This document shows, piece by piece, positions 11,486 through 21,752 of a DNA stretch of 64,000 nt. The stretch is from positions 4,108,660 through 4,172,659 of the forward strand of contig JAOWCC010000577.1 in the NCBI GenBank assembly GCA_030867875.1. The letters are read 5' to 3'. The translations under genes and the position numbers were made by a program. Numbering within the stretch: the first letter of the stretch is position 1; each line of letters begins with the position of its first letter. The stretch is from Actinernus sp. WN-2022 (taxonomy: Eukaryota; Cnidaria; Anthozoa; Actiniaria; Actinernidae). The notes beneath the pieces are model-generated. The model made no database searches and was not told the DNA's origin. It was given only the letters and a program-made list of their open reading frames with translations.

Positions 11486-12517
11486 TGCGACTATGGAGTG
11501 GGTTGGTTCAAACGCCGCTCTTCTCATGCGCCCAACTAAATACATGAAGTAGACCATCTTTCAATTTTGTTTTCGCTCTGAAGTTAAGATCCAGCCAGAT
11601 TGGCCTGATCGATACAATCGGTTCACCGCCGGAATTATATTCGCCGTCTGACGCAAACGTATAACAGTCGCTCCGACGTAAACAAATGTTCACCGTCTCA
11701 AACGGGCCTTATAGTTTAGAGTCACCTTAATCACAGAAAATAATGGTCTTAATTGTAATGAAGAATAAATAAACTAGTATACCTAATAACAGGTAGTGAT
11801 TTCTGCCGCTCAGTTAAGGAAATCTATATTAGAAGAAAGCCTACATACAGTAGCTCTTTGGCTCAATGTGTAATGTGTGTTAGATGAATCTATTGTGTAG
11901 CTTTGGGGCCTCTTTGAGGTGTGGCGTGTTTTCTCAAAAGTTGTCCCGATTTATTTTCAGTTTGTCCCGATATATCAATGATTTCCCGGTAAATTCCCTG
12001 AATCTACCAATTCCCAACATTTGCTTAGGATTCCCAGCAAAAAAACTGCTGTTCTCCGGAAACAGGTACGCATGTATTGGAGTCCGATGAAGCGTATTAC
12101 CGGAAATCAATTGTTATCGAGATATCCTAATGTTGTGTTTTGAACCCCACTGTCACTTTTCAAATTGTAACTACTGTATATTGATGACTTTATCGGAAGG
12201 TAATAGAAGAAAATAATTTCACAAACAACCAAGCATATAACCTCACAGTAATTATAGGCTATGAATGACGCGCGGATCTTGACCTTCAGTATTCATTATC
12301 AGTGACTACACAAAAATTCCTCCAGTGGGGAGGGGAGGAGCGCATTGTGGTTGGTCACGCAAGGGATTGTAGTCGAAACAGCGAATTAACGTAATGAACC
12401 GTTACAAGATGTTGTCCAAATTATTAATTGCTGTTCCACTCGCTTCGATCGCTGCACAGCAACAAATGAGGTCGATTTTTTAAGCAGGGCACATCCACGA
12501 GGTTTGTTCACTGCTCT
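11486..12517. other. Non-coding DNA upstream of the first identified receptor exon
   Basis: Nothing certain is visible. The receptor's first exon is expected here or farther upstream and must end two bases into a codon. The frame at 11884-12066 ends at a suitable donor (AACAG|GTACGC) but its sequence, built from repeated TTTCCCGA-like words, does not look like a signal peptide. Confidence 0.3.
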
Positions 12518-12709
12518 TGATCGAATTGAAATTTAAGATTATTGGTTTCCGAGGAGGGAAGTGAACCGAAGAACCTGGAGAAAAACACTAGGAGCACTGA
12601 AGGGCGAGATGCTAACAAAATCAACTCACACGTGGCCTTAGCTTCCTTCCGTGGAACTCGGGCTATTGTGATGGGAGGCGAACCACTATATACGCCATCC
12701 CGGCTCCCC
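12518..12709 (-). mobile_element. Degraded tRNA-derived SINE, copy 2
   Basis: It aligns throughout with the better preserved SINE at 49004-49193. Shared blocks are GATCGAATTGAAATTTA at the low-coordinate end, GGAGAAAAAC.CTAGGAGC, GCGAGAT.C.AAC.AAATCAACTCACA.(G/A)TGGC, GAGGCGAA and a final CGGCTCCCC. The tRNA-like head (high-coordinate end, reverse strand) is eroded. It ends 57 bp upstream of a receptor exon. Confidence 0.55.
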
Positions 12710-12766
12710 TATAATTGTATAGACTCAGACCTTCATTATATGTTTTTCCTTTTGTTGTCACTACAG

Positions 12767-12876
12767 CTCAGATGTATCTGGCGTGGAGAGGCGAAAAAGA
12801 GAAATGATAAACATTTCTAACTTCTTCAACCAAGTGCTAATTGGATATGACAAAAAGCTTCGACCCAATGCCGGCG
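12767..12876 (+). CDS. Cys-loop receptor exon: N-terminal start of the extracellular domain
   Basis: This 110-bp exon follows an acceptor (TTGTCACTACAG|C) and ends at a consensus donor (GGCG|GTAAGT). Its first base completes a codon begun in an unseen exon, and it ends one base into the next codon. The product reads SDVSGVERRKREMINISNFF and then NQVLIGYDKKLRPNAGG. The motif 'GYDKKLRPN' is the family's 'YD..LRP' block at the start of GABA-A/glycine receptor extracellular domains. N-I-S is a potential N-glycosylation site. It joins in frame with the exon at 14422, giving ...NAG|GKPVEVQV. The start codon and signal peptide lie upstream and were not found. Confidence 0.85.
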
Positions 12877-12957
12877 GTAAGTTGTATTCTATTGCGGAGT
12901 TATGGCACACCACGATTCCCAGAGTTAAACTAGGCCACTTCAAAAGTACAAAATTCT

Positions 12958-13060
12958 CCATTATAGTTCAGGTGTATTTAGAATCATTCTAAAATGATTT
13001 GCATGGGATCGAAAATGGTTAGGTTTTTTTTTTATTTGGGGGTTAGGTTTGCAGTGAATC
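12958..13060. repeat. Dispersed repeat segment shared with 43658-43760
   Basis: Both segments contain GGTGTATTTAGA(A/T)TC(A/G)TTCTA, AATGATTTG, GAAAATGG and GGGTTAGGTTT in the same order. At 43.6 kb the sequence is internal to a miniature element, so this is probably a partial copy of that element. Confidence 0.4.
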
Positions 13061-13211
13061 GTGATGTGGACATCACCGTGAAGTCTCTGTCGTATGTTGT
13101 TGGACCAACAGTTTTGTGCTTTATCAAATTCAATGTCGAATGAAGTTTGCTTTTGTTCGATCAAATATTTGACATCGTTTTGCCGCCACCCCAACATTTT
13201 CATACAACAAA

Positions 13212-13409
13212 GATGGATCGTGTGATCCAACAATGTTCGATAGTTTGACCAGAGCTTTAGCCTGCGAACAGGCAAGTGATGGATCGTGTGATCCAACAAT
13301 GTTCGATAGGTTGACCAGAGCTTTAGCCTGCGAACAGGCAAGTGATGGATCGTGTGATCCAACAATGTTTGATAGTTTGACCAGAGCTTTAGCCTGCGAA
13401 CAGGCAAGT
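13212..13409. repeat. Three tandem 66-bp units
   Basis: Units start at 13212, 13278 and 13344 (GATGGATCGTGTGATCCAAC...) and are almost identical. Each holds two palindromic words, GGATCGTGTGATCC and GCCTGCGAACAGGC. Because 66 is a multiple of three and the unit lacks stops in some frames, open frames appear on both strands; they are by-products, not genes. Confidence 0.8.
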
Positions 13410-13611
13410 GAGAAAAAGGGGAGGAGTTGCAAGAAGAGCCTGCACGGACGCTATACAAATGTGAAGTACGCCCTATACATTACCCTATCATCAGGGTCGT
13501 TTCAGACGTTTCAAATGAGGTGAACGCAATTCAAACAAAAAATAATAATTGGGCGGCTATGTTATCTAATTAGGTTCAGAATATAGTGCAGCAGCATCAG
13601 ATATCACATCT

Positions 13612-13743
13612 AATAAGCCTTATGCGTGATGATGTCACGTGATCACCACCAAGCCTCACTTTTGTGTTGAAAGAACATTTGCGCCAAAGTGAGGCTTGGT
13701 GGTAATCACAAATGCATGACATCGTCATGCATAAGACGTATTA
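13612..13743. repeat. Fold-back element (hairpin) of about 130 bp
   Basis: The left arm AATAAGCCTTATGCGTGATG plus CACCACCAAGCCTCACTTT pairs with AAAGTGAGGCTTGGTGG and CATGCATAAGACGTATT on the right. The loop is about 25 bp. Confidence 0.65.
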
Positions 13744-13859
13744 ACACGTGAACCGTTTTCATTGTATAATTGACCAATAGGAAGTTTGCTTCCAAAATTT
13801 GGCTGCAGATATTCAAATTTGAATTGCGTCCGAACAGTAGCCTGTTCGCAGGCTAAGTT

Positions 13860-14215
13860 TGTGTTATTATTCTCGGCTGAAAAACAATGTTTGTTCTCAA
13901 GTGTTTGTTATGGTTGCCTTAGTATGCTGTTGTGTTTGTCTCCAGTAAATTGTACACTAGATGTCATTTATTGAATTCCCTGCACGCCGCCATCTTGGAT
14001 CTCATGACGTCACAATGTTGCCCCTATTGTTGCACAACAAAATAACTATTGTTTTCTGACAATAGAGGCAACACTGTGACATCATAAAATCCAAGATGGC
14101 GGCGCGTAGAAAATTCAAAAAAATCGGTGCATAAATGACATCGAGTGTGTAATCCTGACTGGAGCCCAACACAGACTTAGGCAGGCATAACAATCATTTC
14201 AATATACTTTAGTGT
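13860..14215. mobile_element. Fold-back MITE with AAGATGGCGGC arms
   Basis: The arms are inverted copies. CTAGATGTCATTTATTGAATT and CGCCGCCATCTTGGAT on the left match ATCCAAGATGGCGGCGCG and AAATGACATCGAGTGTG on the right; the outer parts also pair (TTATGGTTGCCTTAGTATGC with CTTAGGCAGGCATAACAAT). The half-copy at 49680-49885 shares both the inner and outer arm sequence. It lies about 200 bp upstream of the 68-bp receptor exon. Confidence 0.65.
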
Positions 14216-14280
14216 CGTAATCTGTTAGTAGAACTAGAAGGTATTAGCCTGTGTTTTTGATTTTCTATAGCTATATAAAT

Positions 14281-14368
14281 ATGATACCCTGGAAGCCAGA
14301 GGCTCGAAAGCCGCGTTGTCGATATTGATATTGAGCAGATTTCCATCCTCTGATCCAGGGTATAAATA
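14281..14368. repeat. Short inverted repeat upstream of exon 14422
   Basis: ATACCCTGGAAGCCAGAGG and its approximate complement CCTCTGATCCAGGGTAT bracket about 50 bp. It ends about 55 bp before the exon acceptor. Confidence 0.45.
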
Positions 14369-14421
14369 TTATTACAGATCTTTCAATTTACCTCACCTTC
14401 CAATTGTATCTGCATTTTCAG

Positions 14422-14489
14422 GCAAACCAGTAGAGGTTCAGGTGGAATTCAAGGTTGTGACTCTGGGAGAAATTAATGAAGCTAGCATG
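14422..14489 (+). CDS. Cys-loop receptor exon: beta1-beta2 of the ligand-binding domain
   Basis: This 68-bp exon has a good acceptor (TCTGCATTTTCAG|GC) and donor (ATG|GTAAGC). It encodes KPVEVQVEFKVVTLGEINEA then SM, equivalent to the 'PV.V.....V.SI..I.E..M' block of GABA-A and glycine receptors. A 68-bp exon at this position, ending on a full codon after Met, is the arrangement I know from vertebrate GABA-A and glycine receptor genes. It joins 14489 to 24636 in phase 0, giving ...EASM|EFSIDIFFRQ. Confidence 0.9.
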
Positions 14490-14609
14490 GTAAGCCATGC
14501 TTCTGTCTATAAATGAATAGAAGACGCAAAGTTAAAACCGCTAGAGGCACCACGTCGACAGCGCTAATCATATAACTGTCAAATAAAGTAAAACATTGCC
14601 TCAGCAATA

Positions 14610-14906
14610 GACCATTTTCTCAGGTATGCTCACGCAATATTGGCCCGCCAAATCGCTTTTTGAACAATAGCCGCCAATTTTTAACAATAGCCGATAATTT
14701 GAATAACAAAGGCTGACGCATTAGAACGAGTCTAACAAAAGCTAACAAAACTCACGGCCCGCCAAGAAATACTTCAAGTAGGCAGCTTGGATTTAGTATT
14801 GGTTGAAATAATAGGGAGGGTTATAGGAAACCACTACGTGATTGCCCACGTGAAGTATTTACTGGCCCGTCAAGCCTGTTGCGTGCGCATACTTGAGAAA
14901 ATGGTC
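14610..14906. mobile_element. MITE with TA target duplication, 297 bp
   Basis: TIRs begin GACCATTTTCTCA(A/G)GTATGC and continue through CACGCAA; TA flanks both ends (14608-14609 and 14907-14908). The interior has several GGCCCGCC(A/T) words. No coding region. Confidence 0.7.
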
Positions 14907-14924
14907 TATTAGTTTTCCTGTAAA

Positions 14925-15066
14925 GATGGGTTGCACATGACGTCACGGCGGCCATGTTGGTGTACCTTTAACAATAGATTCTTCGTTAGCTTCTTTTGTT
15001 AGGTACACCAACATGGCCGCCATGCCCTTTGCCATTTGAATCTCTGGGGATTGAGTGCAACCCATC
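14925..15066. mobile_element. Fold-back MITE of the 'CCAACATGGC' family
   Basis: The ends are GATGGGTTGCAC and its complement. Inner arms GGCGGCCATGTTGGTGTACC and its complement surround AACAATAGATTCTTCGTTAGC. Related members lie at 22863-23249, 27460-27600 and 27606-27770; the phrase GAATCTCTGGGGATTGAGTG is shared by all of them. Confidence 0.7.
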
Positions 15067-15408
15067 TGTACGTGCTGTACGCGATTACAATCTATCACAT
15101 TCAGCCGCATTTCAATTCCACGTGCTGCATAGCCTCATGTTGCATTTACTACAATGTGTTTTTCATTTGTCGCAAATTTTGTGCAAGACATAACTAGTCT
15201 GCAAATCCTTAGAGCGCATGCTCGGACCATTTATTGCCCTGTGGCTACTGCAACTCATATATCACTGACAAAAGTTTGTGTCATTCGATACACGGCGTCC
15301 ACAAGATCACGTCCGCGAGATCACGCTCTTGGTAACCATGGATGCGCTAGATGGCTTGTTAACCATAACAAAAAAATAACATCATGAGTGGTTGTACTTG
15401 GTTTTCAG
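15067..15408. other. Receptor intron sequence, nothing recognised
   Basis: No exon or repeat was recognised. Confidence 0.3.
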
Positions 15409-15412
15409 TTAA

Positions 15413-15578
15413 TAGGCAACATTCGTATTCTCACGGTGGACGAGCTGGAATGAGCACTCAGTGGAGGCTCATGCGGGAGATTCTTTTCTAATGCTGAGTA
15501 GCTTTTAGCGAATTTCTCTGCATGATCCTCCATTGAGGTCGCGTTCCAGCCCTTCCATGACAATACGAATATTGCCTA
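15413..15578. mobile_element. 166-bp MITE flanked by TTAA
   Basis: TTAA lies on both sides (15409-15412 and 15579-15582). The ends TAGGCAACATTCGTATT and the complement of AATACGAATATTGCCTA are inverted repeats that continue less perfectly to GGAGCTGGAA-like sequence. TTAA duplication is typical of piggyBac and Kolobok types. Confidence 0.7.
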
Positions 15579-15824
15579 TTAAATATCAATTTTAAGCCCT
15601 TACTTGCTAATTGTAATTTATTGCTTTTGTAAAAAGACTGAATTGATAATAAAAGATATGGCGGCGCCACAATTGGCTACGAAAACACCCAGTCGTGTCA
15701 ATTTATTCACGCTGGCTTGTGCTGCCGACAAAGAGACATTACTAATTCCAATCATACAACTAAGTGTCATTTTCTCGGTGTAAAGTGAAAAACAATACTT
15801 CAAACTCTGGCTACGCTCCTGGAC

Positions 15825-15925
15825 TGTCTTACCCTGGGTGCCAGAGGTTCTACTGCCATCTCTAAGCCAAAGTTTAATTAGATCGACGAGAAGGCTGGTC
15901 TAAACTTTGGCTTAGAGAGGGCGGG
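15825..15925. repeat. Short inverted repeat
   Basis: CTAAGCCAAAGTTTA (about 15869) and TAAACTTTGGCTTAGAGA (about 15901) are inverted copies with a loop of about 20 bp. The preceding ACCCTGGGTGCCAGAGG resembles the arm at 14283. Confidence 0.45.
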
Positions 15926-16129
15926 TCGGTCGAGCATATGGCGCTCTGCGACTTTTTTCCTTCTTATGTCTGTTCTGGTCAACCAATTCGTCAATTTTAC
16001 ACCCAGTCATTCTACTAAGATTGGAGACTTTAGTCTGGACTGTTTGGTGGCGGCAGAAACTGCTCATCCATTAGTGTCAACTCCAGTCCGTTTCGTCTTG
16101 CAAGAAACACGAAGTCGACGGTCGTGAAT

Positions 16130-16514
16130 ATGAGTTGGAAACTACTGGCTGGAATACGTATACTGAATTTTACACTAGCTGCAAGTCTCGTTCTTCTTTC
16201 GACAGATGTCTCATTGAACCCTGGTCCAGTTCTGAACACCCCTGGTGCATTGAACTCCTCAAGTACTGAAGCATGGCCTGAACCGCCATGTTGTTCTTGT
16301 CGTGCTACTATTCCATGGGAGACTGACTCCATATTCTATTCTTATTGTGATTCCTACTACCACTCTATTTGTGTAGACGTCGAACAGTCACTAAAGCTCG
16401 ATTTTCTCGAGTGGATTTGTATTTATTGTATTTCATCCACGACCTCATACGATTCAAGATCCGGGAATGACAGTTTTGAGACCTTAAGCGAAAGCTCTTA
16501 TAATAGTATCCCTT
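16130..16514 (+). pseudogene. LINE 1, first part: 2A-like leader and PHD-like zinc finger
   Basis: The ATG at 16130 opens a frame whose first 33 residues end in LVLLSTDVSLNPGP. This resembles 2A ribosome-skipping peptides (consensus D(V/I)ExNPGP, cleavage before the last Pro), with Ser in place of Glu. Around residues 55-105 there is CCSC...YCDSYYHSIC...WICIYC, a Cys/His spacing like the PHD-type fingers found in some CR1-like LINEs. A Ser-rich tail follows, then the sequence is broken by a TIR element at 16515. The endonuclease resumes at about 18058. The original element probably began somewhat upstream of 16130. Confidence 0.7.
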
Positions 16515-18057
16515 GAGTAGTAGGAGAGGCACCGAATTAAGCCCCTTTTTTTAGGTGGAATACGTTAACCTAGGTAGTCTAGTCTAAAAACTCTACTTTA
16601 GCTATCATTTTCTAATCTAGTCTAGAAATTGTATTATTTTCTAGTCTAGTCGTTCTAGACTACAAAGTATCTAGTCTAGAAACTCACAACACTCGCAACA
16701 CCTGATGCCCACAAGTCCGTCAAATCTCGCCGCCCGTCAACGCCCGCCGCCCGTCAACGCCCTCCTCCTCCTCCCTCCTCCTCCCTCCTCCTCCCTCCTC
16801 CTACCCCAAAGTTTCCTTATGTTACAGAAAATATCTGAACAACCGAAAGTATAACATAAGGAAGCCTTGGGGTAGCGATGAGGGAGGAGGAGGAGGAGGG
16901 AGGAGTAGTGAGGAGGAGGGAGGAGGAGGAGGCGGGAGGAGGTGGAGGGAGGAGGAGGGAGGAGGAGGAGGGAGGAGGAGGGAGGAGGGAGGAGGAGGGA
17001 GGAGGAGGAGGAGACGGAGGGAGGAGGAGGAGGAGGAGGGCGTTGACGGGCGGCGGGCGTTGGGCGTTGACGGGCGGCGAGAGTTGACGGGCTTGTGGGC
17101 ATCAGGTGTTGCGAGTGTTGTGAGTTTCTAGACTAGATACGTTGTAGTCTAGAACGACTAGACTAGAAAATAATACAATTTCTAGACTAGATTAGAAAAT
17201 GATAGCTAAAGTAGAGTTTTTAGATTAGACTACCTAGGTTAACAATTTCTAGACTAGAAAATGATAGCTGAAGTATAGTTTTTAGACTAGACTAGACTAC
17301 CTAGGTCATTAATTTTCCTCTCCTCGGTAAAAACACAACTGTCTGTAGCATTTGTCAACAAGAAAAACATCAATGAAATATAAATCAGTGTAATCTTGTA
17401 ACACGGTACATTATATCAACCCAAGAACTGAGAAATAAGAAAGTTATCAACTCTGCGAGACTAAGGAAAACAAACTGTCAATAGGTGTTTTTGAAATGGA
17501 ATAAACTTTGTTTAATTTATCTGGTGGATTTGTTTTTATTCGTATGGTAATTACAGTTCAGTTTTAGAGAAGAATTTGCATCTCAAGAGTTTTCCTCAAA
17601 ACAATAGGGCTATTGTTTCTATCAAACTGTACTGATGGCCCTTCAGTGATCGTTAATCCCTAAGGACAATAGCAACGTTGCTCTAAAGAGTCATTGTGGA
17701 TTTACCTTAAAGGTTTATAAATATTCTGATCTCAGAATTACGTTACGAGTGATAGCGAAGGTAATAGCTGTAAGGAAAATAATAAAGACATTTTAGTAGT
17801 TCTGTAGGGGTTATGCTGTACAGCTGAAATTGAAATCCTCCGCCTTCTATGCCGTCATCAGATTCCACCACACTTTATTCATGAGCACCAGACAAAAGAT
17901 AATTTATTCACCCCCATTTTATTCATGAGAGCGCCACACTTTATTCATGAGTCCAAGACAATGGAACCGTGACGTCATTGAATTAATGAGGTTCCACCTC
18001 CTAATTACGTATTCCACCTCAAAAAAGGGGCTTAATTCGGTGCCTCTCCTACTACTC
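16515..18057. mobile_element. 1.54-kb TIR element inserted in LINE 1
   Basis: The ends are inverted copies about 50 bp long starting GAGTAGTAGGAGAGGCACCG and running through AATTAAGCCCC to AGGTGGAATACG. No clear target duplication was found (flanks CCCTT and TCTTG). It has no transposase. Near the right end the phrase TTTATTCATGAG occurs three times (17875-17951). It contains the large fold-back at 16564-17243. Confidence 0.7.
16564..17243. repeat. Large fold-back with TCTAGACTAG arms and GGA-rich / TCC-rich blocks
   Basis: The outer arms begin GTTAACCTAGGTAGTCTAGT and return as its complement ending GGTTAAC at 17243. They carry many CTAGTCTAGA words, then a (TCC)n block at 16759-16802 opposite a (GGA)n block at 16878-17040. 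The central hairpin is TACCCCAAAG...TTCCTTATGTTA / TAACATAAGGAA...CCTTGGGGTA. An extra partial arm copy lies at 17244-17308. Frames over the GGA/TCC block give artificial Pro/Ser- and Gly/Arg/Glu-rich peptides. Confidence 0.8.
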
Positions 18058-21000
18058 TCTTGCAATGATCAGGAGGACTGTACGAGCGGTATTGATTCCT
18101 ATTTAAAATTGCCACTACCATCTAAGGGATTACGGTTTGGCCAATGGTACGTTCTCTTTATTACGGAGACATTTCTAAAGCCTACAAGCTGTGATTCTTT
18201 GTTTGAGATACCGGGCTATACTCTGCTACGAAAAGATCGCCTGAATAAAGCTGGGGGAGGAGTAGCGGTGTATTGTAAGAATAGTTTGACCTTCAAGCGT
18301 CGTCAAGATTTGTAATATGATTCAGTGGAGATCCTGTGGCTTGAAATCTGCCCTTATAAGTCCAAGAGATCATTAATATTATTGATGGTCGGTTGTTATC
18401 GTCCACCATCATATACAAGAACTGAGGACAATAAGTTTGACGAGTGTATTGAGACAGCTTATCTGACCAACAAAGAGACTATTCTAACTGGTGACTTCAA
18501 TATTAACCTTTTAGCAACAGACGCAAGAAAGCACCACTTGTTCAAAAGTTTAAAAAACATGCACTTTAACCAAATGGTCAGACGTTACCAGGCCGGTAAG
18601 CGGTACTTGTTTAGACCACATTTATGCTAATAAGAGCCAGCATATTTTTAATGTGTCGGTCTATAATTACGCTCTTTCAGATCACTTGCCCATCTTTGCT
18701 GTGCGGCGCTACTTTAAACAATCAAATCAAACGCATATGCACAATATGATATCATACCGTGACATAAAGAAAACAGATGATGGAGCATTCAAGTCCACTC
18801 TAGTGAACTCCCCATGGGATAATACTGTTTTTATTTTTGATGACGTTAATGATTCTCTGGCCGCTTGGGAAAATATATTTTTCCAAGCGGTTGGCTTGCA
18901 CGCGCCAATGAAACACAAACGTGTTTCTAAAACTAGTCAACCGCGTTGGCTAACTAGTGCGATTCTAGACCAACTAAAGGAACGCGATAATCTTCTAATG
19001 AAGGCGAAAAGGAGTAACACCGCTGACGCCTGGAAACTTTATCGCGGCGCAAAAAATCGTGCCTCCAATATGATCGAGAAAGTGAAAATACTATTATTTC
19101 AAGTCATCATTTCGGAACACTAAAGGAGATTCAAAGTCTATTTGGAGGTTAATCAAATCCCTAGGCGGTAACAAAACAACGCGCCAACCTGAATTGTTGT
19201 CTGTTTTGCCTGAGAAGGTAATCAACACTAGTGTTGAGATGGCAGATTTTTTCAACATTCATTTTACTACTGTCGCTGATAAGATCAAATCATCGCTTCG
19301 CGTTATTAACGATTTTGACTTCAATAAAATAAGTCAGTTTGTTAAAACGCGGCTCGGCTCTGATGACATAAAGTTCACTCTACCACAGATCAAGGCTGAG
19401 GAGGTCGCAGCATACTTGTCAAAAATATCGTCCAACCAAGCGACTGGAGTTGATGGTGTTAGCATTGCACTCCTGAAAATTGGGCTTAAAGAGGTGGCAC
19501 CATCAATAACAAAGCTGATCAACCTCTCCTTTGCAACAGAGCGGTCTCCAAAGCAATGGCAAACTGCCAGGGTGACCGCGCTTCATAAAGCTGGAGAACT
19601 GTCTGACGTTAGCAACTACCGCCCAATATCGGTACTTCCTGTGCTTTTTAAAGTCATCGAAAGGCACGTGCATGACTGTTTATCTAACTATCTTTCAGAT
19701 TATAATCTCATATACACCAACCAATCAGGGTTTAGGAAAAAATTCAGTACCGAGACAGCACTTACCCACATAGTAGATTCTCTGCTATTCAGTCTGGACA
19801 AGAATCAAGTAACCGGCATGGTAATAGTTGATTATAGAAAAGCGTTCGACATGGTTGACCACTTAACTCTCCTTAAAAAGACTTAAAGTGTATAGGCTGG
19901 ATCCTAACGCCCTTTCCTGGTTCAGGTCCTATCTTACTGATCGCAAACAGCTGGTTATATTCAAGGGTCAATCATCAATCACTAAAACTGTCACAACAGG
20001 TGTGCCTCACTGATCAATTCTTGGTCCCCAACACTTTGTAATGTTTATTAATGATCTGCCTTTGTACATAAATACAAAGGTAGATGTGTTTGCTGATGAC
20101 ACAACGCTTTTAGTGTCTGATGATTATACGTGCATTGACGAGCTGAAGGACAAGTTGTCTTGTGAGGTATCCAATGTTGATGACTGGGCCACAGCTAACA
20201 GGTTACTGCTGAAGTCTTCAAAGACCAAGACCATATCAATCAGTGGCAGGCGTTTGAAGTCTAAGCTTACTACTACGGATCAAGAGCTTCATATTGAACT
20301 AAACGGAACTCAATTAGAACAAGTCGATCATGTTAAGTTACTGGGTCTTGAACTGGATGCGGATCTAAGTTTCGATAATCATGTAGAATCTTTGTCTAAG
20401 AAAATATGAAGTTGTATTGGAATCTTCCTAGAGTTGAACGAGTGTTATTCTATAACGCTATGGTAAAGCCTCTTATGTTGTACTGCTGTATTTCATGGAC
20501 GAGTTGCAAAAAGGACAATGTAAATAGAATATTTAGACTGCGCTGCGCCAGAGTTATTTTGGACGCAGAACCACGCCATTCTACGGTAGACCTATTTAAT
20601 ATGCTTGGTTGGCTATCATTTTATTTAGAAACTGAATATATTAAAAGGTGCCTACTAGCATATAAGCGCATAATCGGTGAAACACAGATTACATTAATAG
20701 CATGCTAAGGCTTAACAGTGAGCAGCGCAGTAGAAGAACTCGAAGTGCTCATCTTAGCTTTGTAACACCACGCTATGTTAGCGAAAGGGAGGCTGGTCGC
20801 TCTTTTACAGTCATGGCCTCTAAACTTTGGGATAACTTGTCAATTAATCTAAGATCCTCTGCATCGATCAATGCTTTAAAAGAAGTCTGTATAAGCACTT
20901 TCGTTCCTTTCGAGTTAAATTTAATCAGCTGGCTACTTTTCAAAATATTCAGTCTTAATTATGTATTTAGCCTAAGGGTGTTATTAGCTATGCTAATTCA

Positions 21001-21180
21001 TTAGTTCTAGTAGTTATGTTAATATTTAGTATCCGATAGTTATGAATTGTAATTGTAATATAAGATATTAGTACTAGATATTAGTTTTAGAATTTTACTT
21101 TTTAGAATTGTTATATTTGTTTGAGGGCTACGGGGTTATTAGGGCTTTGCACTATTTAGTGTTACCCTCGATAAATAAAG
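18058..21180 (+). pseudogene. LINE 1, second part: endonuclease, reverse transcriptase and 3' end
   Basis: The apurinic-type endonuclease is visible from about 18120: ITETFLKP (E of the active site), AGGGVAVY, GCYRPPS, TGDFNIN near 18490 and SDHLPIF near 18680. The reverse transcriptase follows from about 19190: QATGVDGVS, NYRPISVLP, QSGFRKKFST, VDYRKAFDMVDH, then FADDTTLL at about 20090 with the catalytic Asp pair intact. The frame is broken at about 18315, 18590, 19095, 19885, 20010 (TGA in the PQGS block), 20407 and 20705. The 3' end has GATAAATAAAG. Domain order and motifs place it with CR1/L2-like LINEs. It lies in the sense orientation within a receptor intron. Confidence 0.85.
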
Positions 21181-21187
21181 TTGGAGC

Positions 21188-21752
21188 CAGGAGCCCATAA
21201 CCACTGAGGAGCGTCCATATATTCTATATAGCTGTCATAGCGTTACTAGCCCATAACCACTGAGGAGCGTCCATATATATTCTATATAGCTGTCATAGCG
21301 TTACTAGCCCATAACCACTGAGGAGCGTCCATATATTCTATATAGCTGTCATAGCGTTACTAGCCCATAACCACTGAGGAGCGTCCATATATTCTATATA
21401 GCTGTCATAGCGTTACTAGCCCATAACCACTGAGGAGCGTCCATATATTCTATATAGCTGTCATAGCGTTACTAGCCCATAACCACTGAGGAGCGTCCAT
21501 ATATTCTATATAGCTGTCATAGCGTTACTAGCCCATAACCACTGAGGAGCGTCCATGTATTCTATAGAGCTGTCATAGCGTTACTAACCCATAACCACTG
21601 AGGAGCGTCCATATATTCTATAGAGCTGTCATAGCGTTACTAACCCATAACCACTGAGGAGCGTCCATATATTCTATATAGCTGACATAGCGTTACTAGC
21701 CCATAACCACTGAGGAGCGTCCATATATTCTATATAGTTGTTATAGCGTTAC
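21188..21752. repeat. Ten tandem 56-bp units
   Basis: The unit reads CATAACCACTGAGGAGCGTC, then CATATATTCTATATAGCTGTCATAGCGTTACT-like sequence. One unit has an extra AT and a few have single-base changes. Single-copy relatives of the unit are the subterminal DNA of CAGGAGCCC-family elements, so the array arose inside element C. It stops at the insertion point of the next element. Confidence 0.85.

Noticed and set aside
11884..12066. Frame ending at a GTACGC donor in the right phase for exon 12767
   Set aside because: The peptide is not signal-like and derives from repeated TTTCCCGA words; no splice acceptor or promoter support.
12961..13458. 165-codon reverse frame and related frames with repeated peptide units
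   Set aside because: They are produced by the 66-bp tandem repeat, which is a multiple of three without stops.
16737..17102. Pro/Ser-rich and Gly/Arg-rich open frames
   Set aside because: They are translations of the (TCC)n/(GGA)n fold-back arms.
21188..21752. Regularly repeated 56-bp units considered as a CRISPR-like array
   Set aside because: There are no unique spacers; the whole unit repeats, and the setting is eukaryotic.
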